A stretch of DNA of 64,000 nucleotides from UBA4416 sp043719555 (lineage in GTDB: Bacteria; Bacteroidota; Bacteroidia; B-17B0; Aurantibacillaceae), in assembly GCA_043719555.1 (NCBI GenBank), contig JAYSTR010000085.1, forward strand, positions 1 through 64,000. The letters are read 5' to 3'. Below the pieces are notes generated by a model that was not told the DNA's origin, made no database searches, and was given only the letters and a program-made list of their open reading frames with translations. Within the stretch, counting starts at the first letter, position 1; each line of letters begins with the position of its first letter. Made by a program: the position numbers and the translations under genes. Below, piece after piece: positions 18,953 to 26,333 of this stretch.

Positions 18953-19585
18953 TTGGAAATAGTATTAGTTGTTACTCTTTTAATTGCCGGTTATTTATTA
19001 GGTTCGATACCAACAGCTGTTTGGTGGGGGCAAAAATATTACGGAATTGATGTTCGTGAATTTGGTAGTGGTAATGCCGGAGCTACTAATACTTTTAGAG
19101 TATTAGGCAAAAAAGCTGGTATCCCTGTTTTAATTATTGATATAGTAAAAGGTAGCGCTGCTGTGTTACTGGCTTTCTTTTCTACTTATGAGTTTGATAG
19201 CAATGAGTTTGTAAACTTACAATTAGCTTTGGGTATGACGGCTTTAGTTGGCCATGTGTTCCCGATTTTTGCAGGCTTTAGAGGCGGAAAAGGCGTAGCT
19301 ACTATTTTAGGCGTAGTTATTTGCTTAACACCAATTACTAGCTTGTTAGTATTATTAGTGTTTTTAACGGTTTTATTAACTACTCGTTTTGTATCCTTAT
19401 CATCTATTACGGCAGGTATTAGCTTCCCGATATTATTGAATTTAGTACTTAAAAACCAAAACCAAACTTTGATTATTTTTTCGATTTTTGTGGCGGTATT
19501 ATTAGTAGTGACTCACAAAAAAAACATTACCCGCTTATTTAAAAAACAAGAACCTAAGGTTAATTTGTTTGCTAGTAAAGCCTAA
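18953..19585 (+). CDS. plsY: Glycerol-3-phosphate acyltransferase PlsY
   Basis: 210 residues, an integral membrane enzyme that transfers an acyl group from acyl phosphate to glycerol-3-phosphate, the first step in phospholipid synthesis with PlsX. The three family motifs are visible: GSIPTAVWW near the N-terminus, FGSGNAGATNTFRVLGKKAG, and GHVFPIFAGFRGGKGVAT. Several hydrophobic helices span the rest, with a short Lys-rich cytoplasmic tail. The start is TTG 18953, chosen because the first helix begins immediately after it and no upstream ATG is available. Confidence 0.93.
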   Translation: MEIVLVVTLLIAGYLLGSIPTAVWWGQKYYGIDVREFGSGNAGATNTFRVLGKKAGIPVLIIDIVKGSAAVLLAFFSTYEFDSNEFVNLQLALGMTALVGHVFPIFAGFRGGKGVATILGVVICLTPITSLLVLLVFLTVLLTTRFVSLSSITAGISFPILLNLVLKNQNQTLIIFSIFVAVLLVVTHKKNITRLFKKQEPKVNLFASKA

Positions 19586-19605
19586 TTTTAAAATTATATA
19601 TTATG

Positions 19606-19636
19606 AAAAAACCGAAGCTAATAGTTTCGGTTTTTT
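19606..19636 (+). terminator. Intrinsic terminator after plsY
   Basis: Stem AAAAACCGAA / TTCGGTTTTTT with an 8-9 base loop followed by T-rich sequence, 20 bases after the plsY stop. Confidence 0.8.
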
Positions 19637-19709
19637 GTTTTTGTGAATAATGTTTTGCGACTACGCGCCCGTTTTTTACCTGTCCAATTTATGCCTTTTT
19701 ACGTTAACC

Positions 19710-19740
19710 CGCAAGAAATTGTGCTTAGGCGTTGTTAGCA
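19710..19740 (-). repeat. Partial attC-like half site
   Basis: Read on the minus strand, TGCTAAC is followed by AACGCCTAAGCACAATTT and CTTGCGGG, which resembles the left arm of the complete site upstream (CACAATTTGCTCAAGCGGGG). No matching right arm is seen in the next 100 bases, so this terminal site looks truncated against the plsY side. Confidence 0.45.
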
Positions 19741-19749
19741 GTTGTGGCT

Positions 19750-20310
19750 TTACACAGTCTTAGGTTTCCAGGTCTTGTCGAACGGTCGATTTTCGCCAGT
19801 TACGTTTCCGATGTCTATGGTTACTAAATTATTTGCAGAACCGCCGTTATTTGGTGCGTCCAAGATTATTGAAACAAGAATTAATGGAATAAAGTCAATA
19901 TTATTGTCAACTAATAATTGAAATATGTCGTTACTATTAAATGAAATATTATTAAGTTGAACAATTGAAGCCACTTGTATTGAGTCTTTGAAGATTGACA
20001 CTTTTTTACCTAAATGCTGTACAATCTCATATCTTGTGTCACCTATTGTGATTTCGTAATGCGGTTTAAATCTAGTAAGCTGTGTGAACTGTCCAACTAC
20101 GTTATTATATTTGATGTCAAATATTCTTTTGCGAAATGGTCTGAAACGGCGTTTAGCTTCTATTAGTTGTCTGCTGCCTTTATGTATTACAATATTATCA
20201 AATATTAAGAAGCCTGTATTTTCTCCTATGAATTTTTCATTGGTTTCATTTACAGTTATTATGTATCGTTCACCAATTTCAAGACTTGGTTCTTTGATAA
20301 TTATTTCCAT
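19750..20310 (-). CDS. LURP-one/tubby-like domain protein (cassette gene)
   Basis: 186 residues, no signal peptide. The pattern of short beta-strands (FLIFDNIVIHKG, YEITIGDTRYEIVQHLGKKVSIFKDSIQVASIVQ) and a late hydrophobic helix (FIPLILVSIILDA) resembles the LURP-one-related/tubby C-terminal/scramblase-like fold; this is a resemblance call only. The stop lies 9 bases from a core site and the start 33 bases after another, so coding sequence nearly fills the unit between attC-like sites. Function unknown; lone accessory cargo between plsY and eno. Confidence 0.6.
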   Translation of the reverse strand: MEIIIKEPSLEIGERYIITVNETNEKFIGENTGFLIFDNIVIHKGSRQLIEAKRRFRPFRKRIFDIKYNNVVGQFTQLTRFKPHYEITIGDTRYEIVQHLGKKVSIFKDSIQVASIVQLNNISFNSNDIFQLLVDNNIDFIPLILVSIILDAPNNGGSANNLVTIDIGNVTGENRPFDKTWKPKTV

Positions 20311-20343
20311 AAGTGTCGTGCTTGTGTTTTATCAAGCCATTAC

Positions 20344-20514
20344 TGCTAACGTTTTCGCAATTTGCTTCAGGCGGGTTGAAACCGTTTCTACCGAAATGCT
20401 TATAACAAAGCTAAATGTAATTAGCCAATTGCAAAAGAAAAATAAAAAAAGTTTTCTACCGCTTTTTGCAATTGCTTTGATGTCTGCCCCGCTTGAGCAA
20501 ATTGTGTGTTAGGT
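20344..20514 (-). repeat. attC-like imperfect palindrome between the two cassette genes
   Basis: A 171-base site. Outer cores are TGCTAAC (20344-20350) and GTTAGGT (20508-20514). Inside them, the arm at 20358-20375 pairs with 20488-20504 over 16 of 17 positions, with one extra-helical T and one mismatch. A second inner stem, 20427-20437 with 20462-20473, pairs almost perfectly. This nested architecture (R box, spacer, L box with a bulged base, variable hairpin) is that of an integron attC site. Confidence 0.6.
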
Positions 20515-20536
20515 GCTGGCGATTAGCTCTTTCTAT

Positions 20537-21043
20537 TTATTTCTTTAGAAGATTAGAGTCCTTTTTCATGAATGATGTTTGTGTTTTTTTAATTTCCAAC
20601 AATATTGAATCTAAATTGTTTTTTCTTAACGCTTCAAACTGCTCGATGTTTATAGTTGTCGGATTATTTAATTGTTTATTCGAGTAATAAATTGAAATAA
20701 CTGTCGACAAAATAGATATTAAAATAGCGACTATAGCAAAATAAGTAGCTTGTATAGACGATTTTCTAGCGCTTTGTAATTCGTGAAATTCCAATAAATG
20801 AAAATAACCTGATTGTTCTAAGAAAAATGTCTGATTAGGATTAATTGGTGCATTTTGATTATTTCCACCTGGGCTTTCCAAAGATATATATAGTGCGGCA
20901 AAGAATTGTCTTAAAGCAAATTCTTCGTATTCATAGCCATTGTCCTTGAGATGTTTTTCTAATTCAGGAAATTTAAATGGTTTGCCAATATTGTCTTTGC
21001 CGAATTGTAATACGGCAATATATAAATCATCATTTGTTTTCAT
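20537..21043 (-). CDS. Hypothetical protein with one membrane helix (cassette gene)
   Basis: 168 residues from ATG 21043. An in-frame GTG at 21067 is rejected because it lies in the core site GTTAGGT. The N-terminal 80 or so residues are soluble and look like a small helical domain (LYIAVLQFGKD, FPELEKHLKDNGYEYEEFALRQFFAALY), then a membrane helix near 100-120 (TYFAIVAILISILSTVISIYY) and a charged, possibly coiled-coil tail. I do not recognise the family. Its position between short inverted cores suggests mobile cassette cargo. Confidence 0.6.
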   Translation of the reverse strand: MKTNDDLYIAVLQFGKDNIGKPFKFPELEKHLKDNGYEYEEFALRQFFAALYISLESPGGNNQNAPINPNQTFFLEQSGYFHLLEFHELQSARKSSIQATYFAIVAILISILSTVISIYYSNKQLNNPTTINIEQFEALRKNNLDSILLEIKKTQTSFMKKDSNLLKK

Positions 21044-21077
21044 ATGCTTGTTGTTTAACGCTTGCACCTAACTAGGT

Positions 21078-21143
21078 TATAGACGCTACTTTATAGCGCA
21101 AATCCCATCACCGTTAGTTGTATAGGTGCTACTTTGTATCGCA
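21078..21143. repeat. Two imperfect direct repeats beside the cassette region
   Basis: Segments 21078-21100 and 21121-21143 are 23 bases each and match at 19 positions, sharing TATAG, GCTACTTT, TA and CGCA in the same spacing (43-base period). The first copy also forms a GCTA/TAGC hairpin. They lie at the upstream edge of the first cassette. Confidence 0.6.
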
Positions 21144-21204
21144 TAGTTATTTGTCAAATGTAATGGTTTTGTTATCGGTATCAAATAGTAAATTATTCAA
21201 AACA

Positions 21205-21237
21205 AAAAAGCTTCGAGTTATATACCCGAAGCTTTTT
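21205..21237 (-). terminator. Intrinsic terminator after eno
   Basis: Perfect 11-bp stem AAAAAGCTTCG / CGAAGCTTTTT with an 11-base loop, 17 bases beyond the eno stop on the minus strand. Confidence 0.85.
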
Positions 21238-21253
21238 ACAATTTATAGTAAAA

Positions 21254-22546
21254 TTATTTCTTTAAAAATTTAAAGTCTTTCCCGATGTAACGTGCGTTGT
21301 TTCCTAATTGCTCTTCGATACGTAATAACTGATTGTATTTTGCAATCCTATCACTACGTGAAGCTGAACCAGTTTTAATTTGTCCGCAGCTTAAAGCTAC
21401 TGCTAAATCTGCAATGGTTGTATCTTCTGTTTCTCCACTACGGTGGCTCATTACAGAGGTATAACTATTTGTTTGTGCTAATTGCACCGCATTAATAGTT
21501 TCGGTTAAGGTACCAATTTGGTTTACTTTTACTAAAATAGAGTTAGCAACACCCATTTTAATTCCTTTAGATAAGAAGTTAACGTTAGTTACAAATAAAT
21601 CATCACCTACTAATTGTGTAGTTGCGCCTAATTTATCAGTCATTAATTTCCAACCATCCCAATCTTCTTCAGCAAAACCATCTTCGATAGAAATAATAGG
21701 GTATTTTTTGCGCCAATCAGCCCAAAAATCAACCATTTGCGATGATGTTAATTTATCACCCGTTGATTTTTTAAAGTGGTATACATTTTCTTCGGTATTA
21801 TAAAATTCAGAAGCTGCCGCATCCATGGCAATGTAAATATCTTCGCCTGCTTTGTAGCCAGCTTTATCAATTGCTTGCATTACGGCTTTAATAGCTTCTT
21901 CGTTATTTTTAAAGTTTGGAGCAAAGCCACCTTCATCACCAACGTTAGTTGCTAAACCCTGAGATTTTAACACCGCTTTTAAATGATGAAATATCTCTGT
22001 ACCCATACGTAAGCCTTCGCTAAACGAGTTGGCACCGATAGGCATAATCATAAATTCTTGAAAATCGATACCATTATCTGCATGAGAACCACCATTTAAA
22101 ATGTTCATCATTGGTATTGGTAATAAATTGGCATTAACGCCACCAACATAACGGTATAAAGGTTGGCGACACTCTTCGCTAGCGGCCCTTGCAACTGCTA
22201 ATGAAACACCTAAAATAGCGTTAGCACCTAAATTTCCTTTGTTAGCTGTACCGTCTAATTCAATCATCGCCGTATCAATAGCTGTTTGATCGAAAATATA
22301 CATACCTTTTAATTTTTCGGCAATAACTGTGTTTACGTTATTTACAGCACGTTGCACGCCTTTTCCTAAATACTGAGTTTTATCGTTATCGCGTAACTCA
22401 ACAGCTTCGTGCATTCCGGTTGATGCTCCAGATGGAACGGCAGCTCTTCCTAAAATACCTGAATCGGTTACAACATCAACTTCAATCGTTGGATTTCCGC
22501 GCGAATCTAATATTTGGCGGGCTAATACAGTGTGTATAAATGACAT
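21254..22546 (-). CDS. eno: Enolase
   Basis: 430 residues, normal enolase length. Catalyses 2-phosphoglycerate to phosphoenolpyruvate in glycolysis. Signatures: ARQILDSRGNPTIEVDV at the N-terminus, GAVPSGASTG-type loop (AAVPSGASTGMHEAVELRD), NVGDEGGFAPN, ISIEDGFAEEDWDGW, and SHRSGETEDTTIADLAVA near the C-terminus, which include the magnesium ligands and catalytic lysine/glutamates of the family. Monocistronic with its own terminator. Nothing unusual in the protein. Confidence 0.98.
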   Translation of the reverse strand: MSFIHTVLARQILDSRGNPTIEVDVVTDSGILGRAAVPSGASTGMHEAVELRDNDKTQYLGKGVQRAVNNVNTVIAEKLKGMYIFDQTAIDTAMIELDGTANKGNLGANAILGVSLAVARAASEECRQPLYRYVGGVNANLLPIPMMNILNGGSHADNGIDFQEFMIMPIGANSFSEGLRMGTEIFHHLKAVLKSQGLATNVGDEGGFAPNFKNNEEAIKAVMQAIDKAGYKAGEDIYIAMDAAASEFYNTEENVYHFKKSTGDKLTSSQMVDFWADWRKKYPIISIEDGFAEEDWDGWKLMTDKLGATTQLVGDDLFVTNVNFLSKGIKMGVANSILVKVNQIGTLTETINAVQLAQTNSYTSVMSHRSGETEDTTIADLAVALSCGQIKTGSASRSDRIAKYNQLLRIEEQLGNNARYIGKDFKFLKK

Positions 22547-22662
22547 ATAAATGGGTTAAAAGTTTGCTAAAATTACTTATTCTTTTTAAAATAATGAGTT
22601 GTTTTTTTAGAATTAATCTGCAAAAAAAGCGCTATTATTTTTGTAGTTATCAGTTAAATAAA

Positions 22663-22690
22663 AAATCCTAACTCTATTGAGTTAGGATTT
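22663..22690 (-). terminator. Intrinsic terminator after the coiled-coil lipoprotein gene
   Basis: Perfect 12-bp stem AAATCCTAACTC / GAGTTAGGATTT with a 4-base loop; on the minus strand it is followed by a T-rich tract. Confidence 0.85.
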
Positions 22691-22713
22691 GATTTATTTG
22701 TTAAAGATAAATC

Positions 22714-23577
22714 TTAGTTTTCGATAGAAATAACTAAGTATTTAGAGTTAGACCAGAATGACTCAGGATTAGTAATTTCAATTTTTTCAATTGTTTTTTC
22801 GCCAATTAATTTATAAGAATTGCTTGGGTGATTTGAAATAACTTTTGCTTTTTTAGCGCCAATATTGATAGATGTAGTTGTAGAAGCATCAATTTTAGTA
22901 AAGTAATCTTTATTAAAATCATCTTTTAATTTTGTTGATTTTCCTAAACCAATAAATCCGCCTTCTTTAGTAATGACGTTTTTTTCTTTTAACTCTTTAG
23001 TTGTTCCTAAAGCGTAATAAGCTGTATTTAATTTTTCAGTTTTTTCAGTGCTTTCAGCTTCTACGTGCTCTAAGTTCATTACGATGTTGCTTAACTCAAT
23101 GTTTTTAGCTTCTAATTGAGATTTTAATTCAGCAATTTCGCTATCCTTAGCTGTAACTTGGCTTTCTAAGTTTGCTATCATTTCTTCTAAACCAGCAATT
23201 TTAGATTTTGCTTTTTTCAATTTAGAACTTAATGATCCAATACGGTTTTTGTTTTTTGCTAATAAATCGTAAATAGCTTGAATGTCTTCTTTAATTTGAC
23301 CTTCTTTACTTTTTACATCACCACTTGCTGAGGCGTTTGATACAATTTTTTCTTTTTCTTTAATTGCAGTTAAATTTTCTTGAATTTCATTAAAAGACGA
23401 AATGAATTCTTGAATAGCTGCTTCTTTTTCAGTTAATTTTCCGTTTAATCCATCATTTACAGATGATAAACTATCTGCTAAAGGGTTTTCTTCTTTTTCG
23501 GCAGTGCCACAAGAAGTATTAAATAAGGTTGAAGCTGATAATACAGCCGCTGCTAAAAATAATTTTATTTTGTTCAT
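22714..23577 (-). CDS. Coiled-coil lipoprotein (Cbp1-type adhesin-like family)
   Basis: 287 residues. The N-terminus is a lipoprotein signal (MNKIKLFLAAAVLSASTLFNTSC) with Cys 23 as the likely lipidation site. Residues about 60-195 are a long heptad-rich coiled coil (Lys/Glu/Leu-rich, LEEMIANLESQV, EIAELKSQLEAKNIELSN). The C-terminal 90 residues are a small conserved module: YYALGTTKELKEKNVI, GGFIGLGKSTKLKDDF, NHPSNSYKL. I recall Bacteroidota homologues labelled 'Cbp1 family collagen-binding adhesin', but ligand binding cannot be judged here. Monocistronic. Confidence 0.7.
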   Translation of the reverse strand: MNKIKLFLAAAVLSASTLFNTSCGTAEKEENPLADSLSSVNDGLNGKLTEKEAAIQEFISSFNEIQENLTAIKEKEKIVSNASASGDVKSKEGQIKEDIQAIYDLLAKNKNRIGSLSSKLKKAKSKIAGLEEMIANLESQVTAKDSEIAELKSQLEAKNIELSNIVMNLEHVEAESTEKTEKLNTAYYALGTTKELKEKNVITKEGGFIGLGKSTKLKDDFNKDYFTKIDASTTTSINIGAKKAKVISNHPSNSYKLIGEKTIEKIEITNPESFWSNSKYLVISIEN

Positions 23578-23671
23578 AGTTAATTTTTATAAAGTTCGAA
23601 TTTAACAATTAATTCCTTAGAGTTATTTTAGTAACCCTAATATTTACATTTTTTATCTTTTAAGATTAGAT

Positions 23672-23679
23672 TATATTTG
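23672..23679 (+). promoter_or_regulatory. -7 promoter element for the DUF4230-SdpA-HTTM cluster
   Basis: Exact TAnnTTTG match (TATATTTG), 22 bases before ATG 23702. No -33 TTTG is seen at the usual distance. Confidence 0.45.
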
Positions 23680-23701
23680 TTTTATCGCCAAATCAAGCCA
23701 T

Positions 23702-24295
23702 ATGTTCAACAAATTTTCAGTTTTGCCCTATATAATTGTTTGTGTTTTAACTTTAATTATTGGATGGTTTTTGTTTTCGAAAAAGGAACCCAGCGAAAAA
23801 ATTATAGAAAATAACCACATTTTCATTTCTAAAATTCAAGCAATTGGAAAATTAGAGTTAGTAAAGTTATCCATTAAAGATATTTTGGAATATAATATTC
23901 GACGCAAGTTTTTACCCGATTCAAAAGTATTATTAGTTGTTAGTGGTGAAATGGCAGGATGTATTGATTTAACAAAAATAGATTCGAGTAAGATACAAAT
24001 TAATGATTCTGTTGTAATCGTTTCGTTGCCAAAGCCCGAAGTGTGTTATTATAAAATTGATCATCAAAAAAGTAAAATATATAATGCTCAAACTTATTTT
24101 ATGTTGGATAACGAAATTGAATTGACTCAAATGGTTTATAAACGTGCTGAAAATTATTTTAAAGGTGATAGTTTAAATCAAATTGTATTTACTGAAACTG
24201 AAAAAAATGCCTATTTAATTTTAAAGCCATTATTACAATCCATCACCAAAAAAGATGTAATATTAAGATTTAATAAACAGTCTATTAAACATTAA
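23702..24295 (+). CDS. DUF4230-like membrane-anchored protein
   Basis: 197 residues: one N-terminal membrane helix (about 7-26, LPYIIVCVLTLIIGWFLF) and an extracytoplasmic domain. The core LLVVSGEMAGCIDLTKIDSSKIQ / DSVVIVSLPKPEV matches the pattern I know from DUF4230 (a VxGEvxaGiDLsk block followed by a beta-hairpin with LPxPE). Function of the family is not established. It is the first of three closely spaced plus-strand genes (next start 2 bases after the stop), followed by SdpA-like and HTTM proteins. Confidence 0.65.
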   Translation: MFNKFSVLPYIIVCVLTLIIGWFLFSKKEPSEKIIENNHIFISKIQAIGKLELVKLSIKDILEYNIRRKFLPDSKVLLVVSGEMAGCIDLTKIDSSKIQINDSVVIVSLPKPEVCYYKIDHQKSKIYNAQTYFMLDNEIELTQMVYKRAENYFKGDSLNQIVFTETEKNAYLILKPLLQSITKKDVILRFNKQSIKH

Positions 24296-24297
24296 TA

Positions 24298-24831
24298 GTG
24301 AGTAATACCTTAAAAAATATTTTAAGTGTTATTTTTTTAACTGGATTATTGATTCATTTTTCGTTTGTTTTTGTTTTTACGTCGCCTTTATTTAACAATA
24401 AACGCTTAAAGGGAATTAGCCAAAATTACTGTTATCCTTATTTTTATCAATCCTGGAGTTTATTTACTCCGGTGCCAACCTGTAAACACCAAGTGTTTGT
24501 GCGGTATTATCAAAATAATGAGTGGAGCCATTTTGAAGACATATTTACTAAGGAACAAAATAAACATCAAAAAAATCGTTTTTTAGGAAATGAGAATATC
24601 GTCTTAATGTTTTCTAACTCCTTAAGTTATTTACAGCCATTTTTACTTTCGAAATCGGCTATACATCTATTTCCTTCAACAAAAGAAATAGATATTGTAT
24701 TATTTGAGTTAAATCAATATTTGAAAATGAATATGCATTTAAAGGAAAATACAAATTATCAGGTATTATTTGTTACGACTCAGAAATCAACGGTTACAAC
24801 ACATTATTTTAATTATCTAACTATTAACTAA
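24298..24831 (+). CDS. SdpA/DUF5819-like membrane-anchored protein
   Basis: 177 residues from GTG 24298, which lies 2 bases after the upstream stop. One N-terminal membrane helix (about 10-30) precedes a conserved-looking YFYQSWSLFTPVPTCKHQVFVRYY segment; the QxWxxFTP pattern resembles SdpA/DUF5819 proteins, which accompany HTTM/SdpB proteins. In Bacillus SdpA works with SdpB in maturing the SdpC toxin; that role cannot be assumed here because no SdpC-like gene is evident. The order SdpA-like then HTTM is retained. Confidence 0.55.
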   Translation: MSNTLKNILSVIFLTGLLIHFSFVFVFTSPLFNNKRLKGISQNYCYPYFYQSWSLFTPVPTCKHQVFVRYYQNNEWSHFEDIFTKEQNKHQKNRFLGNENIVLMFSNSLSYLQPFLLSKSAIHLFPSTKEIDIVLFELNQYLKMNMHLKENTNYQVLFVTTQKSTVTTHYFNYLTIN

Positions 24832-24864
24832 CTGAAATTAATTACCACATATTTGTTTAATAAA

Positions 24865-25674
24865 ATGAATCAATCGCGCGAGGTGAAATGGTTTCAAAAT
24901 GGCCTAGCGTTATTTTTATTATATAAAATTATTATTTATACCAGTCAGTTTGATCTATTATTTTCGGGTCATGCCTTTATTTATAACCAACCATACCATT
25001 CGCATTCATATGTTGATATTGCATTTTTATTAACTAATTTTTTTACTCCTCAACTAGCTTGTGTCGCTCTATTTGTAGTAGGTTTCATTTCTATACTCGT
25101 ATTATTTAATATTTCTAATTATGGTTTTAAAATTTTATTATGGCTTACAGTAGTTAATTTAAACAACTATTTATATCCTATTATTACCTCTGGCGATTAT
25201 TTATTAAATCAATTTCTATTATTCAATATTTTTCTAAATCCCAATATACTTAAACCATCTTCTGCTCTTGCTGATTTTAAAATGGCTTTGCATAATATAT
25301 CGCTATTAGGAATTAAAGTACAAATATGCTTGGCGTATTTAGTTGCAGGTATTTTTAAATTGAAGGATGCAGATTGGCTTAGTGGACAAGCAATAGCTCA
25401 AATTATACAGATTCCTGTTTTTAGCTGTGAGTTTTTACGGACTATACCAACAAGTATTTTGGTAGTTAGCACGTGGTTTGTTATTATGTATCAGCTTTTA
25501 TTTCCGCTATTAGTTTGGAATCGCAATTTTAAAATATACATATTATCTCTGGGAATTATCCAACATGTGGTAATTGCCTTTGGTTTGGGATTATTTAGTT
25601 TTGGAGTACTGATGATATTAAGCTATATCCTATTTTTAAGATACGACTATCAATCAAATACAACTAAGATTTAA
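24865..25674 (+). CDS. HTTM-domain (SdpB-like) integral membrane protein
   Basis: About 269 residues from ATG 24865 (a TTG four codons earlier is also possible). Multiple membrane helices with HTTM-family character: WFQNGLALFLLYKIIIYTSQFD at the start, a TPQLACVALFVVGFIS helix, and LLGIKVQICLAYLVAGIFKLKDADWLSGQA, the family's typical Gln-x-x-Tyr/KL-x-W region. HTTM proteins are related to vitamin K-dependent gamma-carboxylase membrane regions and include SdpB. It is the last gene of the cluster and overlaps the convergent DUF2306-like gene by 11 bases. Confidence 0.7.
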   Translation: MNQSREVKWFQNGLALFLLYKIIIYTSQFDLLFSGHAFIYNQPYHSHSYVDIAFLLTNFFTPQLACVALFVVGFISILVLFNISNYGFKILLWLTVVNLNNYLYPIITSGDYLLNQFLLFNIFLNPNILKPSSALADFKMALHNISLLGIKVQICLAYLVAGIFKLKDADWLSGQAIAQIIQIPVFSCEFLRTIPTSILVVSTWFVIMYQLLFPLLVWNRNFKIYILSLGIIQHVVIAFGLGLFSFGVLMILSYILFLRYDYQSNTTKI

Positions 25675-26326
25675 TTTTTACCGATTTTACTTTTTTAGTT
25701 TCTGCTAAAAGTATAGGCATAATAATAACAGTTGGGCCAAGCCACAATACAACTGATGGCAAAGGAATGTATTCACTTTGATTAACTATAAAAGCAGTAA
25801 TTGCACCTATATAGCTACCGCACATATTACCTATATGTACTTTAAGCCATACAAGAGTTTCTTTAGGAGGTGTAAGTAAACGCACAGTGTTTTTATATAC
25901 ACCATAAATTCCCATAGTTCCGAATACAAATGGAATTAAGGTTTCCATAGAATTATTTTTTATATAATAATATACTGCAAAGACAACCAATCCTAAAAAA
26001 GCAATACCTGCAATTACTTCAATAACCCAATCTATTAATTCAGGTTTTTGAGAGATGTTTAATTGTTTTAATTTTAATGCGCGATACGCTACACATATAG
26101 CGTAGTAGGTAAACACAGCAATTAAAAATAAGAAGATATTGTTTTTGTATAACGAAATATAAACGCCTGTTACAAAAATAATAGTCATGCAAACAAAGTA
26201 TATTTTACCAACGATTCGGTGTTTAGGAGTATTGTTTTTTAAAGCTATAGCTGTTCCGCCAAAAATTAAAGCGCCAATACCTGCAATAACATGAATAATT
26301 AAGGAGATTTTAATAAATAATGCCAT
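25664..26326 (-). CDS. DUF2306-like integral membrane protein
   Basis: 220 residues, about six to seven hydrophobic helices. The start FIKISLIIHVIAGIGALIFGGTAIALKNNTPKHRIVGKIYF carries the His in the first helix and the HRxxGxxY segment that I associate with DUF2306 membrane proteins, and a second His occurs at KVHIGNMCGSYIGAITAF. No function is established. It lies 7 bases downstream of rimO and probably shares its transcript; its 3' end overlaps the HTTM gene on the other strand. Confidence 0.6.
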   Translation of the reverse strand: MALFIKISLIIHVIAGIGALIFGGTAIALKNNTPKHRIVGKIYFVCMTIIFVTGVYISLYKNNIFLFLIAVFTYYAICVAYRALKLKQLNISQKPELIDWVIEVIAGIAFLGLVVFAVYYYIKNNSMETLIPFVFGTMGIYGVYKNTVRLLTPPKETLVWLKVHIGNMCGSYIGAITAFIVNQSEYIPLPSVVLWLGPTVIIMPILLAETKKVKSVKIKS

Positions 26327-26333
26327 AAACGTA

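Larger units (their letters stand above)
19734..21072 (-). mobile_element. Candidate integron-like gene cassette pair (CALIN-like)
   Basis: Read on the minus strand, two small genes each begin 23-33 bases after a 7-base GTT core and end 9-22 bases before the exact complement of that same core. The first cassette has GTTAGGT (21066-21072) and ACCTAAC (20508-20514); the second has GTTAGCA (20344-20350) and TGCTAAC (19734-19740). In integrons the cassette carries TTRRRY at its start and RYYYAA at the start of its own attC, so this within-cassette pairing is the expected signature. A long imperfect palindrome separates the two genes. No integrase is in the window. The cores deviate partly from RYYYAAC, so the call is inferential. 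Confidence 0.55.

Noticed and set aside
20084..20512. 142-residue plus-strand frame across the cassette region
   Set aside because: Antisense to the 186-residue cassette gene and runs through the attC-like palindrome; no family resemblance.
24865..25674. HTTM protein as a true vitamin K-dependent gamma-carboxylase
   Set aside because: The protein has only the membrane portion; the large lumenal catalytic half of the carboxylase is absent.
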